Shown here: positions 24,790-33,421 of the stretch, piece by piece | How positions within the stretch are numbered: the first letter of the stretch is position 1 | How the letters are laid out: each line of letters begins with the position of its first letter | Assembly: GCA_001771315.1 (NCBI GenBank) | Contig: METK01000004.1 | Coordinates: 1 to 35,715, forward strand | Direction of reading: 5' to 3' | DNA from: a candidate division TM6 bacterium RIFCSPHIGHO2_12_FULL_36_22 | GTDB taxonomy: Bacteria; Babelota; Babeliae; Babelales; UBA12409 | DNA length: 35,715 nt | The notes under the pieces: generated by a model | What the model saw: only the letters and a program-made list of their open reading frames with translations | What the model was told of the DNA's origin: nothing | The model's database searches: none | Position numbers and translations under genes: made by a program

Positions 24790-25671
24790 ATGGTTTATAG
24801 AATACTTATTGTTATTGGTTTGTTATGTCATGCACAATCATATGCTGATAGCGATGGATTTACTAATGATTCTGCGTTCTATTCTGGGGATCTTGCTGGT
24901 CGACAATCATCATCAACGCAATCATTTATTCAAGGTATTCCTCAAAAGGATGGTGGACCACAACCATTTATTGCTACAATAACAAGCGCTGTAGGTGCTC
25001 AAGCAAAAATTACTAATCAACCAACAAAATACTATTTGTTTCCTATGCAAGTAGAAAAAGATCAACATATAATTTTTACAGGAAAACTTGAAGGAAGTGA
25101 TAAAGTAGTAACTCTCAAAGATACAGAACTTATTAACAAAGTTGTTAACCAACAAATACCGATTATTAATGGAAAAACGCAGCTATTCGTCGGCAAAGAA
25201 ATTGTAATGGAACTGACATTTGAAGGCAATGTCATGAAAATTAAAGAACTGCCGGATGACTTATTACCAACACAACAAATATGTGAAGCTGACTCTTGTT
25301 GTTTGAAAATAAACCTTTCACTACAAACTCCTGGTACTGCGCACAACTATGACGTTAATCTATTCAATGGTGTATGCCCAGAGGAAGAAGCACATCCAAA
25401 GCAATACTTCTTGGGCCTGCACAAAACTACAACATTGCCTACTCCACCAGCATCAACACTAGTCAAAAAGATGGAACAGCCAAAGCCGATTAATCCATTT
25501 AAACAATATGAAGAAGTTGAAGAATTATATCCGACAGGTCCTTATGTACCAACTCCAAAAAAATCGGTAGAAGAACCAGCAAATCCTTTTGAACAATATA
25601 AACAAAAGATACACCCTACTGGCTCATACCAACCTATTACAAAGGATGAATTTTGGAGTCAATTAAGTTAA
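24790..25671 (+). CDS. secreted protein with repeated NPF-QY tail
   Basis: 293 residues, not recognised. Signal peptide MVYRILIVIGLLCHAQSYA. The middle (about 55-190) looks like a beta-rich domain (TKYYLFPMQVEKDQHIIFTG, KTQLFVGKEIVMELTFEGN), with three cysteines in CEADSCC. The Pro-rich tail contains the repeated pattern NPFKQYEEVEELYPTGPYVP and NPFEQYKQKIHPTGSYQP. NPF is a ligand motif for eukaryotic EH domains, but here it may be coincidence. A GGGGG Shine-Dalgarno precedes the ATG. Convergent with the lipoprotein gene, three bases away. Confidence 0.75.
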   Translation: MVYRILIVIGLLCHAQSYADSDGFTNDSAFYSGDLAGRQSSSTQSFIQGIPQKDGGPQPFIATITSAVGAQAKITNQPTKYYLFPMQVEKDQHIIFTGKLEGSDKVVTLKDTELINKVVNQQIPIINGKTQLFVGKEIVMELTFEGNVMKIKELPDDLLPTQQICEADSCCLKINLSLQTPGTAHNYDVNLFNGVCPEEEAHPKQYFLGLHKTTTLPTPPASTLVKKMEQPKPINPFKQYEEVEELYPTGPYVPTPKKSVEEPANPFEQYKQKIHPTGSYQPITKDEFWSQLS

Positions 25672-25674
25672 TTA

Positions 25675-26238
25675 TTACTTTTTCTTTTGATCTTTTTTAT
25701 TGTTCTTTTTTTCTTGATATTCTATTTTTGCTTGAAGCTTTTGTTGCTCAATCATGTGATGCTCTCGTTGATAAGAGTTGCTCGTAATGATATAGCGACG
25801 TATTTGTTCAAGCTCTTTAATAAGTTGTATGATCAAGTAACCAACACCTTCACTCTTCCAATATAGCTTATCACGAGCATCTTCAAGCTGTTGAATATAA
25901 GAATCTAAGTGTTTTTTGTATTGAATAAAAGGATAATTTTCATGCTTATTGGATTGTAACCAACGCTTGCCAAACCATTGTTTTTGATGTTCATCATTAT
26001 ATTGTTCATTCTTTAACAATACTTCATCTTTAATCTTTTTATCGAGTGTTATGGCTGCATCACCCTGTGCATGTTGAAGCTCTCTAAATAATACTAATTC
26101 ACGCTCATACTCATAACGAGCATTATCATACATTTGTCGAGCATCTAACTGTTTACTTTGATCCGTACCCCTTTGCGGAATACATCCTGATATAATAATG
26201 GTACTTGTAAATATTAACAATGTATAAAGAGGTTTCAC
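25675..26238 (-). CDS. lipoprotein with charged helical body
   Basis: 187 residues from a GTG start chosen because AAAGGAG lies seven bases upstream and because it places the hydrophobic segment at the N terminus; the longer reading (to 26289) overlaps the transporter gene. VKPLYTLLIFTSTIIISGC ends in a lipobox-type ISGC, indicating lipid attachment at Cys19. The body is rich in Lys, Glu and Gln and predicted helical or coiled (YEYERELVLFRELQHAQGD, IIQLIKELEQIRRYI), and ends in a poly-Lys/Gln tail (KKNNKKDQKKK). Function unknown. It follows the BrnQ-type transporter gene by eleven bases. Confidence 0.72.
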   Translation of the reverse strand: MKPLYTLLIFTSTIIISGCIPQRGTDQSKQLDARQMYDNARYEYERELVLFRELQHAQGDAAITLDKKIKDEVLLKNEQYNDEHQKQWFGKRWLQSNKHENYPFIQYKKHLDSYIQQLEDARDKLYWKSEGVGYLIIQLIKELEQIRRYIITSNSYQREHHMIEQQKLQAKIEYQEKKNNKKDQKKK

Positions 26239-26249
26239 AGGTTCTCCTT

Positions 26250-27422
26250 TTATGCTAACAGTTGCCAAACAAATATACAGGTTGTACATACTGCTACAAT
26301 AGCAACTGGAACTTTAATGGGCTTAAATCCAAATAACTTATATGCTAGATTAGCAAACGTGATAGTAATAACAATGGGTAACCCAATGACTTCCACCACG
26401 GTACGAGAAGCATTCAAAATCCAATCAAAACCAAATAATGAACAAATAAATGTTGCTAACAAAACTATAATAAGCGCTGGAATATAAGCTAATCGATTAT
26501 GGCATATCTCACGTTGTAAATATTCTGCAACCACGGCCGATAGTGCAATTGCCGTTGAAAATCCTGCCATTAATACAGCAATTATAACAATAATAGCCCC
26601 ACTATTACCTAGCACAACCATGGCAACATCACTAAATAAAATTCCAGCTTGAGCTTGTTCAAATTCCCCACCATGTAACAAACCTAAACTTCCTATACCA
26701 AGGTAAACAAGGGTTAATAAAGCACAGCCAATAAATCCAGCATATAACGCCATATGACCAAGAACATGTGCGCGTACATATGTTACTCGTTTTATATTTT
26801 GCTTAAAAATACTTAAAACAATAGCTCCAAAAAATATAGTTCCTAAAAGATCTAACGTACTCAACCCATAACGAGCATTAATCATAAAAGCTAGTAATGG
26901 TCCCATTGAGGTTTCAACTACTTGCCACGGAAAGATAAGACCTTTGATAACTGTTATAGCTAAAGTTAAAAGTAAGATTGGCGTTACAACATATCCTAAT
27001 AAATCTAAAATTCTATTTTCTTTAAAAGCACCAATGAATGTAATAAATAGAAAAATACACGCGAATAACATAAATGAATGTTCTGGTAACAATGGCCCCA
27101 ACATCGCATATGATACCGTTACAATGCGTGGCATTGCAATAACTGGCCCAATAATTAACATACATAAAAAGATAATAGCTGCTCCTGGAATCCTACCTAT
27201 GCGATAAAAAAATGAACGATAATCTCCATCAAAAAGAATAATCGTTATAAGACCAACCAATGGAAGGAGCACTGAGCCTAATAAAAATCCCAACATAGAG
27301 GGAATAAAGTGACCACCTGACAATCCTGCTTGTAGTGGAAACATTAAGTTTCCTGCACCAAAAAGCATAGAAAAAATTGCCAAACCAGTCGTAACGGTTG
27401 TAGACCGTAATACTTGTTTCAT
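26250..27422 (-). CDS. brnQ: branched-chain amino acid carrier, BrnQ (LIVCS) family
   Basis: About 390 residues, a little shorter than the usual 430, with about twelve membrane segments. The family imports Leu, Ile and Val with Na+ or H+. Landmarks: TGLAIFSMLFGAGNLMFPLQAG, FLLGSVLLPLVGLI, IGPVIAMPRIVTVSYAM and GIGSLGLLHGG. The start ATG at 27422 is chosen for length against the family; a GTG at 27446 with GAGAAG upstream is an alternative. Import of amino acids suits a host-dependent cell. Divergent from the PEP synthase gene. Confidence 0.9.
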   Translation of the reverse strand: MKQVLRSTTVTTGLAIFSMLFGAGNLMFPLQAGLSGGHFIPSMLGFLLGSVLLPLVGLITIILFDGDYRSFFYRIGRIPGAAIIFLCMLIIGPVIAMPRIVTVSYAMLGPLLPEHSFMLFACIFLFITFIGAFKENRILDLLGYVVTPILLLTLAITVIKGLIFPWQVVETSMGPLLAFMINARYGLSTLDLLGTIFFGAIVLSIFKQNIKRVTYVRAHVLGHMALYAGFIGCALLTLVYLGIGSLGLLHGGEFEQAQAGILFSDVAMVVLGNSGAIIVIIAVLMAGFSTAIALSAVVAEYLQREICHNRLAYIPALIIVLLATFICSLFGFDWILNASRTVVEVIGLPIVITITFANLAYKLFGFKPIKVPVAIVAVCTTCIFVWQLLA

Positions 27423-27560
27423 ACTGCTTACTTTCTGTTTGAACACATAAACTTCTCATCATGCCGTATGGGTTTATAGCAATCAGAGATATATTAAATA
27501 TAGTATAAAAAAAAGAATAAAATAACAAACCCAACCTACTTAAAAGTTGAATATATAAAA

Positions 27561-29912
27561 ATGAAATTTATAAAAAAATTTTCTGAAATTTCTATCAATG
27601 ACATTGGAATAGTTGGTGGAAAAAATGCATCTATTGGGCAAATGATTCAAAAACTTACTGATGCTAATATTAAAATTCCTCTAGGATTTGCAACTACTGC
27701 TAACTCATATTGGTATTTTATGGAAAGTAACAAACTCATTGATCCTATAGACAATGAGCTTGGTCATATTAAAAATATTCAAAACATTGTAACACTTACG
27801 CAAATTAGTAAAAATATTAGAAAAATGATCGAAGCATCTCCTATACCTAAGGACCTTGTACAAGAAATTAAAGATGCTTATAGCTCTCTTTCACAAGAAT
27901 ACAATACCTCCAACTTAGCTGTTGCAGTTCGATCATCCGCTACCGCTGAAGATCTTCCAACAGCGTCATTTGCGGGACAACAAGAAAGTTTTTTAAATAT
28001 AATTGGTCCAGATCAATTACTTGAATCCTACAAAAAATGCGTCTCATCTTTATTTACCGCGCGTGCGATTGCATATCGTATAGAACATGGATTTGAAAAT
28101 GATAAAATAGCACTTTCTGTTGGTATTCAAAAAATGGTTGAAGCAAAAATTGCCGGCGTTTCATTCACGCTTGATCCAGAAACAGGATTTAATAAAGTTG
28201 TGACCATTAATAGTTCATGGGGACTAGGAGAAACTGTTGTGCAAGGGATTGTCAATCCTGATACCTATTATGTGTACAAACCAACACTTGCGCAACATTG
28301 CAATGCAATCATTAGAAAGCAGCTTGGAAATAAAAAACAAAAAATTATTTACGGAAAAAATTCTTCAAATCCAACTGTATTAATCAATACCACCGCAGAA
28401 GAATTTAATAATTTTAGCTTATCGCAGGATATGGCACTTAAAATCGCTCAACAGAGCGTAATAATAGAAGAATATTATAAAAAACCTATGGATATTGAAT
28501 GGACAGTTGATAATAGCGATACACTCTATATCGTTCAAGCACGTCCTGAAACAGTACAGTCACAAAAGGACCCCTTAAGCCCGCTTCTTATTCGATATAA
28601 ACGCAAAGAAAATCCCTCTGAAAATAGACTCCTTGTTCAAGGACAAAGCATTGGTCAAGCTATTGTTAGTGGTAAGGCACGTGTTATTACCAGCATTGAT
28701 CAGATTGGTGAAGTTCAACAAGGAGAAATTCTTGTTACGCATATGACAGATCCGGATTGGGTACCTATCATGCGCATCGCTGCTGGCATTGTCACCAACG
28801 TTGGAGGGCGAACCTGTCATGCTGCTATTGTTAGTCGTGAACTTGGCATTCCTGCAATTGTTGGTGCCAATGAGGCAACCAGTAAAATAAAAACAGGAGA
28901 AACTATATCGCTCGATTGTTCGCAAGGAGAAATCGGATATGTATATCAGGGCCAAGTAGCATTTGAAAAATATACTCTTGATTCAAAAAAATTAGGTAAA
29001 CAATCAAACGATATAATGCTCAATATATCAGATCCAAGCCAGGCATTCTCACTCTCATTCTTACCCGTTGCTGGCGTTGGCCTTACTCGTATTGAATTTA
29101 TTTTCGCCAATAGCATTAAGCTACATCCTATGGCCCTTATAGAGCCAAAAAAAGTTATTGATCAAAATGATAAAGAACAAATTGCCTATATAACTCGTGG
29201 TTATCGTTCTGGTATAGATTACTTTATCGATACTTTAGCTCAAGAAATTGCTACAATTGCTGCTGCATTTAATCCACGACCTATTATTGTACGGTTCTCT
29301 GATTTGAAAAGTAATGAATATCGCAACTTGATTGCAGGAAAATATTTTGAACCAAAAGAAGAAAATCCTATGCTAGGCCTGCGTGGAGCATCTCGCTATT
29401 ACAATCCTCTTTATGAACCAGCATTCAGACTAGAATGTAAAGCAATTAAAAAAATATTAACTGAAATGTGCCTTGAAAATATTAAACTTCTCATTCCATT
29501 TGTGAGAACGACACAAGAAGCTGAGAAGGTATTAACAATACTCAGAAACGAAGGCCTTGATCACACAGTACTTATGATGTGTGAAATACCATCCAATGTC
29601 ATTTTAATTGATGAATTTGCAAAATTATTTGATGGCTTTTCAATTGGATCTAATGATTTAACACAGTTTACTTTAGCTATTGACCGAGATTCTTCATTAA
29701 TTGCAGAGCTCTTTAATGAACGCAATGCTGCGGTTAAAAAGATGATGGAATTAGCGATTATCGGTGCACACCAAAAAGGTAAAACTATTGGAATCTGTGG
29801 CCAAGCACCATCAGATTTTCCTGAAATACGAGATTTTTTGCGTGCAAAAAAAATTGATTCTATATCACTAAACCCTGAATCTGCTATCGAGTTTCTACTA
29901 CAGAATCAATAG
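27561..29912 (+). CDS. ppsA: phosphoenolpyruvate synthase
   Basis: 783 residues, near the usual 790. PpsA converts pyruvate, ATP and water to PEP, AMP and phosphate, via a phosphohistidine. Domains: N-terminal ATP-binding (VGGKNASIGQMI, VRSSATAEDLPTASFAGQQESFL, SWGLGETVVQG, IEWTVDN...YIVQARPET), phosphohistidine domain (GGRTCHAAIVSRELGIPAIVG, His420), and C-terminal PEP-binding barrel (LRGASRYYN, GSNDLTQFTLAIDRDS, GICGQAPSD). AAVAVRSSATAEDLP-type loop is complete. No clear Shine-Dalgarno is visible. Its last 29 bases overlap the minus-strand Cys-rich gene. Confidence 0.95.
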   Translation: MKFIKKFSEISINDIGIVGGKNASIGQMIQKLTDANIKIPLGFATTANSYWYFMESNKLIDPIDNELGHIKNIQNIVTLTQISKNIRKMIEASPIPKDLVQEIKDAYSSLSQEYNTSNLAVAVRSSATAEDLPTASFAGQQESFLNIIGPDQLLESYKKCVSSLFTARAIAYRIEHGFENDKIALSVGIQKMVEAKIAGVSFTLDPETGFNKVVTINSSWGLGETVVQGIVNPDTYYVYKPTLAQHCNAIIRKQLGNKKQKIIYGKNSSNPTVLINTTAEEFNNFSLSQDMALKIAQQSVIIEEYYKKPMDIEWTVDNSDTLYIVQARPETVQSQKDPLSPLLIRYKRKENPSENRLLVQGQSIGQAIVSGKARVITSIDQIGEVQQGEILVTHMTDPDWVPIMRIAAGIVTNVGGRTCHAAIVSRELGIPAIVGANEATSKIKTGETISLDCSQGEIGYVYQGQVAFEKYTLDSKKLGKQSNDIMLNISDPSQAFSLSFLPVAGVGLTRIEFIFANSIKLHPMALIEPKKVIDQNDKEQIAYITRGYRSGIDYFIDTLAQEIATIAAAFNPRPIIVRFSDLKSNEYRNLIAGKYFEPKEENPMLGLRGASRYYNPLYEPAFRLECKAIKKILTEMCLENIKLLIPFVRTTQEAEKVLTILRNEGLDHTVLMMCEIPSNVILIDEFAKLFDGFSIGSNDLTQFTLAIDRDSSLIAELFNERNAAVKKMMELAIIGAHQKGKTIGICGQAPSDFPEIRDFLRAKKIDSISLNPESAIEFLLQNQ

Positions 29913-30171
29913 AACCAAAATATCCAGGTGTTCGACCAGCTCGATATCGTTGCTCTACCATACCTCGTGCCATACTACCTTTATGACCACAATCTTGGCA
30001 AAATCCCGATGCATCGGTTATGCCATTACAATCACACTGACAACTCACATATCGCGGCGCCATCGAGTAGAAAAATCGCGTTCGTGGATATGTGGTAGCC
30101 ATGCACCCTGCTGAAGCATAAATCTGCCCCCCAAAAACTAGGCTCAATAATAAAAATATGGCTTTTTTCAT
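29884..30171 (-). CDS. small Cys-rich secreted protein
   Basis: 95 residues, unrecognised. Signal peptide MKKAIFLLLSLVFGGQIYASA, then a Cys-rich core CQCDCN and CQDCGHKG that resembles a metal-binding knuckle, with a further Cys near the mature N terminus. The C terminus is Arg-rich. It begins three bases after the stop of the 41-codon peptide gene, so translation is probably coupled. Its 3' end overlaps ppsA on the opposite strand, so one of the two ends is under double constraint. Confidence 0.68.
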   Translation of the reverse strand: MKKAIFLLLSLVFGGQIYASAGCMATTYPRTRFFYSMAPRYVSCQCDCNGITDASGFCQDCGHKGSMARGMVEQRYRAGRTPGYFGSIDSVVETR

Positions 30172-30173
30172 AA

Positions 30174-30299
30174 TTACACCGGTAACTTGTACGGCTGTAA
30201 CGCAAAATCTTCTTCAGCGTCCAATGTTGGAAACACGTAATGTGCACTTACAGAACCTATAATTCCACATCCAAGAATTAGTATAAATAAAATTTTCAT
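30174..30299 (-). CDS. 41-residue secreted peptide
   Basis: Short gene with a strong GGGGTG five to six bases before ATG. MKILFILILGCGIIGSVSA is a signal peptide, leaving a mature acidic peptide of about 22 residues (HYVFPTLDAEEDF, then ALQPYKLPV). A lipoprotein reading (LILGC) is possible but the hydrophobic run before Cys is short. The stop is followed directly by the ATG of the Cys-rich gene. Function unknown. The 125 bases upstream, to galU, show no clear terminator. Confidence 0.6.
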   Translation of the reverse strand: MKILFILILGCGIIGSVSAHYVFPTLDAEEDFALQPYKLPV

Positions 30300-30424
30300 A
30301 AAACACCCCAACCATTTAATAGTAAACTGAACTTACAATTAAATGATAAATCATTTTAATATCTAATTGCAATATTGTAGCATGATGTTACAAGAGCGGG
30401 GCTTTTAGCAGCTTTTTTTTAAGA

Positions 30425-31348
30425 TTACTTTTTTGATAGGTGATCTATAGTTTTTTCTGGATTATAAAGAAATGAGTTCGTGCTTTGGGCATCATCTAAA
30501 AAACCCTTGATTTGGTCGGCGTACTCTGGATTTTGAAGAGCCATACCAATAACTGTCTTGAGCCAGCCAAGAACGTTACCCGTATCATAGCGAACCCCTT
30601 CTACTTTAAATGCAAAAACTTTTTCGCCTTTATGCATCATCTGAGCAATAGCGTCAGTAAGTTGAATTTCATCAGTAGCATATGCATTTAATTCGTCTAA
30701 AGCTGGAAATATTTTATGAGATAGTACATAACGCCCTACAATTGCCAAGCAAGATGGGGCTTGTGATTGTGATGGTTTTTCGATCAGATTCGAGACTTGA
30801 AATAGATGATTGGTTAATTGTTTTTTAATACCCACTACTCCGTAGGAAGAAACGCAATCAAGTGGTACTTCTTGAACAGCAATTACACTACCACCCTCTT
30901 GGCGAGCAACGCGAAGCAATTGATCAAGAGCACCACGTTGATGGACAACAATGTCATCCGGAAGCATAACGCCAAAATACTCTTTTTCTATAATATGTCT
31001 TGCGCACCCTATAGCATGGCCTAGTCCCAAGGGCTCTGATTGATTCACATAAGTTAACTGGATCTTAGTACGCAAAGATTCAAGAGATGAAATAAGATTT
31101 TCTTTACCTCTATCACGTAAAGCTTGTTCAAGTGCAACATCAGGATCAAAGTAATTTGTTAATGCTGGCTTGTGGGTATTGGTGATAATAATCATATGCT
31201 TTATGGATGCTTTGACCGCTTCTTCAAGAATATAATGTATAGCCGGTTTATCCAATAATGGAATCATTTCCTTAGGAATTGATTTGGTCCATGGTAAAAA
31301 TCTAGTCCCAAGACCTGCGCATGGAACAATCACCTTTGATACACTCAT
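30425..31348 (-). CDS. galU: UTP--glucose-1-phosphate uridylyltransferase
   Basis: About 307 residues. GalU makes UDP-glucose from UTP and glucose-1-phosphate for glycan and envelope synthesis. Family signature: VIVPCAGLGTRFLPWTKSIP, KEMIPLLDKPAIHYILEEA, GLGHAIGCARHII, FGVMLPDDIV and GVRYDTGNVLGWLK. The ATG at 31348 follows GGGAG at a normal distance; a TTG four codons upstream is less likely. It starts 21 bases after pheS, so the two are probably one transcript. Confidence 0.95.
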   Translation of the reverse strand: MSVSKVIVPCAGLGTRFLPWTKSIPKEMIPLLDKPAIHYILEEAVKASIKHMIIITNTHKPALTNYFDPDVALEQALRDRGKENLISSLESLRTKIQLTYVNQSEPLGLGHAIGCARHIIEKEYFGVMLPDDIVVHQRGALDQLLRVARQEGGSVIAVQEVPLDCVSSYGVVGIKKQLTNHLFQVSNLIEKPSQSQAPSCLAIVGRYVLSHKIFPALDELNAYATDEIQLTDAIAQMMHKGEKVFAFKVEGVRYDTGNVLGWLKTVIGMALQNPEYADQIKGFLDDAQSTNSFLYNPEKTIDHLSKK

Positions 31349-31369
31349 CACATCTCCCAAACAAACTAT

Positions 31370-32404
31370 TTAAAATTGCTCTAAAAACTCCACGCTATTG
31401 TTGTGAAGCATACGAATATCGTTAATACCATACTTTAACATGGCTAGACGAGTAAGTCCAAAACCAAATGCAAAGCCTGAATACTCGAGTGAATCAATAT
31501 TACAATGACTCAATACATGCGGATTAACCAAACCAGCCCCCATACATTCAATCCATCTGCTTTGTTTGCAAGTAGAACAACCTTTTTTACAGAAAATACA
31601 TTGAATATCAATCTCAATTCCTGGTTCAACAAACGGAAAATACCCTGGCCGAACTCGAAGCACAAGCTCTTCTTTTTCAAAAATTGCCTGTAAAAATGTT
31701 TTCGTTGTTGCCAATAAGTTTGCCATTGAAATATCTTTGCCTACAAGAAGTCCTTCACATTGCTTAAAGACATAATCATGTGATGCGTCAGTAGCTTCAA
31801 ATCGATATGCTCTTCCCGGTGCAACAATAGCTAGAGGTGGCTTAGTATTTTGCATTGTATGAATTTGTACAGATGATGTATGCGTTCGCATCAACATTTG
31901 TGGCATCTCAAGCCAAATTGTATCCTGCATATCTCGTGCTGGATGATCTGAAGGTATATTTAAAGCTTCAAAATTATAAAATTCTTTTTCCATTTCAGGA
32001 CCATCAGCAATCTCATATCCCATAGTTATAAATACATTTTCTATAATTTCAGTTATATAGGTATATGGATGTAAACTTCCTCGCAATGTATTCGGCATAT
32101 ATGAAGTAACATCAAAATTACTTTTACTTTCAGCCTCTTGCTGATACTGATTACTTTCAAGCTCTATTTTTTTCTTGGAATATAATGCTTCAAGCTCTAC
32201 TTTGAGATTATTAAGCAATGGCCCTATATCACGTTTTTCATCTTGAGAAAGAGCCTTGAGCGCTTGCATAAGATCGGTTAACTTTCCTTTTCTTCCAAGA
32301 AAGTCTATACGGATTTTTTCAAGAGCATCAGCATCATTAGCTGCTGTAATAAGCTCATTAAATCGCTGGTTAATTTCAGTAATTTGCTGCTTGATTGTGC
32401 TCAC
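31370..32404 (-). CDS. pheS: phenylalanyl-tRNA synthetase alpha subunit
   Basis: 344 residues, normal. PheS with PheT forms the alpha2beta2 enzyme that charges tRNA-Phe. Class II motifs: GSLHPYTYITEIIENVFITM, PSDHPARDMQDTIWL, LMRTHTSSVQIHTM, GRAYRFEATDASHDYVFKQ, YFPFVEPGIEIDIQC and GAGLVNPHVL. Four close cysteines (CIFCKKGCSTCK) are found in a subset of bacterial PheS. The start is GTG with AAGG eight bases upstream. pheT, normally next, is absent; galU follows instead. tRNA-Phe lies divergently 198 bases upstream. Confidence 0.96.
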   Translation of the reverse strand: MSTIKQQITEINQRFNELITAANDADALEKIRIDFLGRKGKLTDLMQALKALSQDEKRDIGPLLNNLKVELEALYSKKKIELESNQYQQEAESKSNFDVTSYMPNTLRGSLHPYTYITEIIENVFITMGYEIADGPEMEKEFYNFEALNIPSDHPARDMQDTIWLEMPQMLMRTHTSSVQIHTMQNTKPPLAIVAPGRAYRFEATDASHDYVFKQCEGLLVGKDISMANLLATTKTFLQAIFEKEELVLRVRPGYFPFVEPGIEIDIQCIFCKKGCSTCKQSRWIECMGAGLVNPHVLSHCNIDSLEYSGFAFGFGLTRLAMLKYGINDIRMLHNNSVEFLEQF

Positions 32405-32456
32405 GAAAAGTGCCTTATTTTGGTATTTTTATGCAATATATCCTTCCTCTATCCTA

Positions 32457-32476
32457 GCAAAGCTGCCCAGCTTTGC
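32457..32476. other. perfect eight-pair hairpin in the pheS/tRNA-Phe gap
   Basis: GCAAAGCT, GCCC loop, AGCTTTGC. In minus-strand RNA it would sit in the pheS leader, about 55 bases before the start. No T-run and no T-box motif, so its role is open. Confidence 0.45.
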
Positions 32477-32602
32477 AATAATACATTCTAAAGGCTAAAA
32501 TCCTATGCATTTTCCCATTGACAAAGCCGGGAGCCACTTATAGACTTAAATATATATTTCAAAGGTCTTTTCTAGGCTTTTTATATAACATTTCATAAAT
32601 AT

Positions 32603-32677
32603 GCCGAGGTAGCTCAGTGGTAGAGCAGGAGCCTGAAGAGCTCCGTGTCGGGGGTTCAATTCCCTCTCTCGGCACCA
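32603..32677 (+). tRNA. tRNA-Phe (anticodon GAA)
   Basis: 75 bases with an encoded CCA. Acceptor GCCGAGG/TCTCGGC, D arm GCTCAGTGGTAGAGC, anticodon stem GGAGC/GCTCC with loop CTGAAGA (GAA at 34-36), T arm GGGGG/CCCTC around TTCAATT, discriminator A. Confidence 0.95.
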
Positions 32678-32755
32678 TTTTTTTCACAACTCTTTTATTC
32701 TTACATCAAATATATTAAGGTGAACAAAGATCATTTAAAGAATCGAAAGATTGTG

Positions 32756-33415
32756 ATGAAACTTTGTCCATCTGACAAATATAATATTGCGTGGTTTAAA
32801 CTTGCAGAGATTGTTGCTCGAGGAGAAAAAGAACGAGCGATAGGTATGTTCAAACTCCTTATGCATTCAATAAATAATCAAGCTTTAGCATATCAACTAC
32901 AGGGAGATCTACTTTTATCATTTGAAGATGCTCAAGCGATAGATTGTTATAAAAAATCTGCAGCTTTATATATTCATGATAAAAAATATATTCAAGCAGC
33001 CGCTATTTATGAACATTTATTATCCCTTAATCCCGAGACTATTCTATATATAGAAAAACTCATCGATATTTATCAGGCGCTACAATATAACGATAAAATA
33101 TTTTTTTATTTTAAAAAATTGATTGCGCTTCTAACAAGCCATAACAAATTAGACGAAGCACACACAGCAATTAGCCAATTTGGACACCTTGCAACGCCAT
33201 TAGAAAAAGCAATGGTAAGTCAGCTTAATCTATTTACACACCTTGGTAGTAGTGTCTATGATAATAAAGCCAAAACCAAAATGCTTCATCAAACGATTGA
33301 TCATCTTCTGGAAATCAACAACAGCCACCATCTTAATGCTTTTCTTAAGCAACTTGAAAATTCTTATAAAGAGTTTTATACTCAAGCTCTCAATTACTTA
33401 GAAAAAAAGAGTTGA
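32756..33415 (+). CDS. TPR-like helical protein
   Basis: 219 residues. The open frame extends back into tRNA-Phe, so the start must be downstream; the ATG at 32756 is chosen, a GTG one codon earlier is possible. No signal peptide is seen with this start. Helical repeats of TPR type: IAWFKLAEIVARGEKERAI, QALAYQLQGDLLLSFEDAQ, YIQAAAIYEHLLSLNPE, with the typical Ala/Gly and Tyr positions. Probably a cytosolic scaffold; partners unknown. The following PLD-like gene starts six bases after its stop, so they probably share a transcript. Confidence 0.75.
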   Translation: MKLCPSDKYNIAWFKLAEIVARGEKERAIGMFKLLMHSINNQALAYQLQGDLLLSFEDAQAIDCYKKSAALYIHDKKYIQAAAIYEHLLSLNPETILYIEKLIDIYQALQYNDKIFFYFKKLIALLTSHNKLDEAHTAISQFGHLATPLEKAMVSQLNLFTHLGSSVYDNKAKTKMLHQTIDHLLEINNSHHLNAFLKQLENSYKEFYTQALNYLEKKS

Positions 33416-33421
33416 AAATTT

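Noticed and set aside
32457-32476. T-box riboswitch for pheS
   Set aside because: Only a simple hairpin is present; no antiterminator T-box sequence or specifier loop can be seen.
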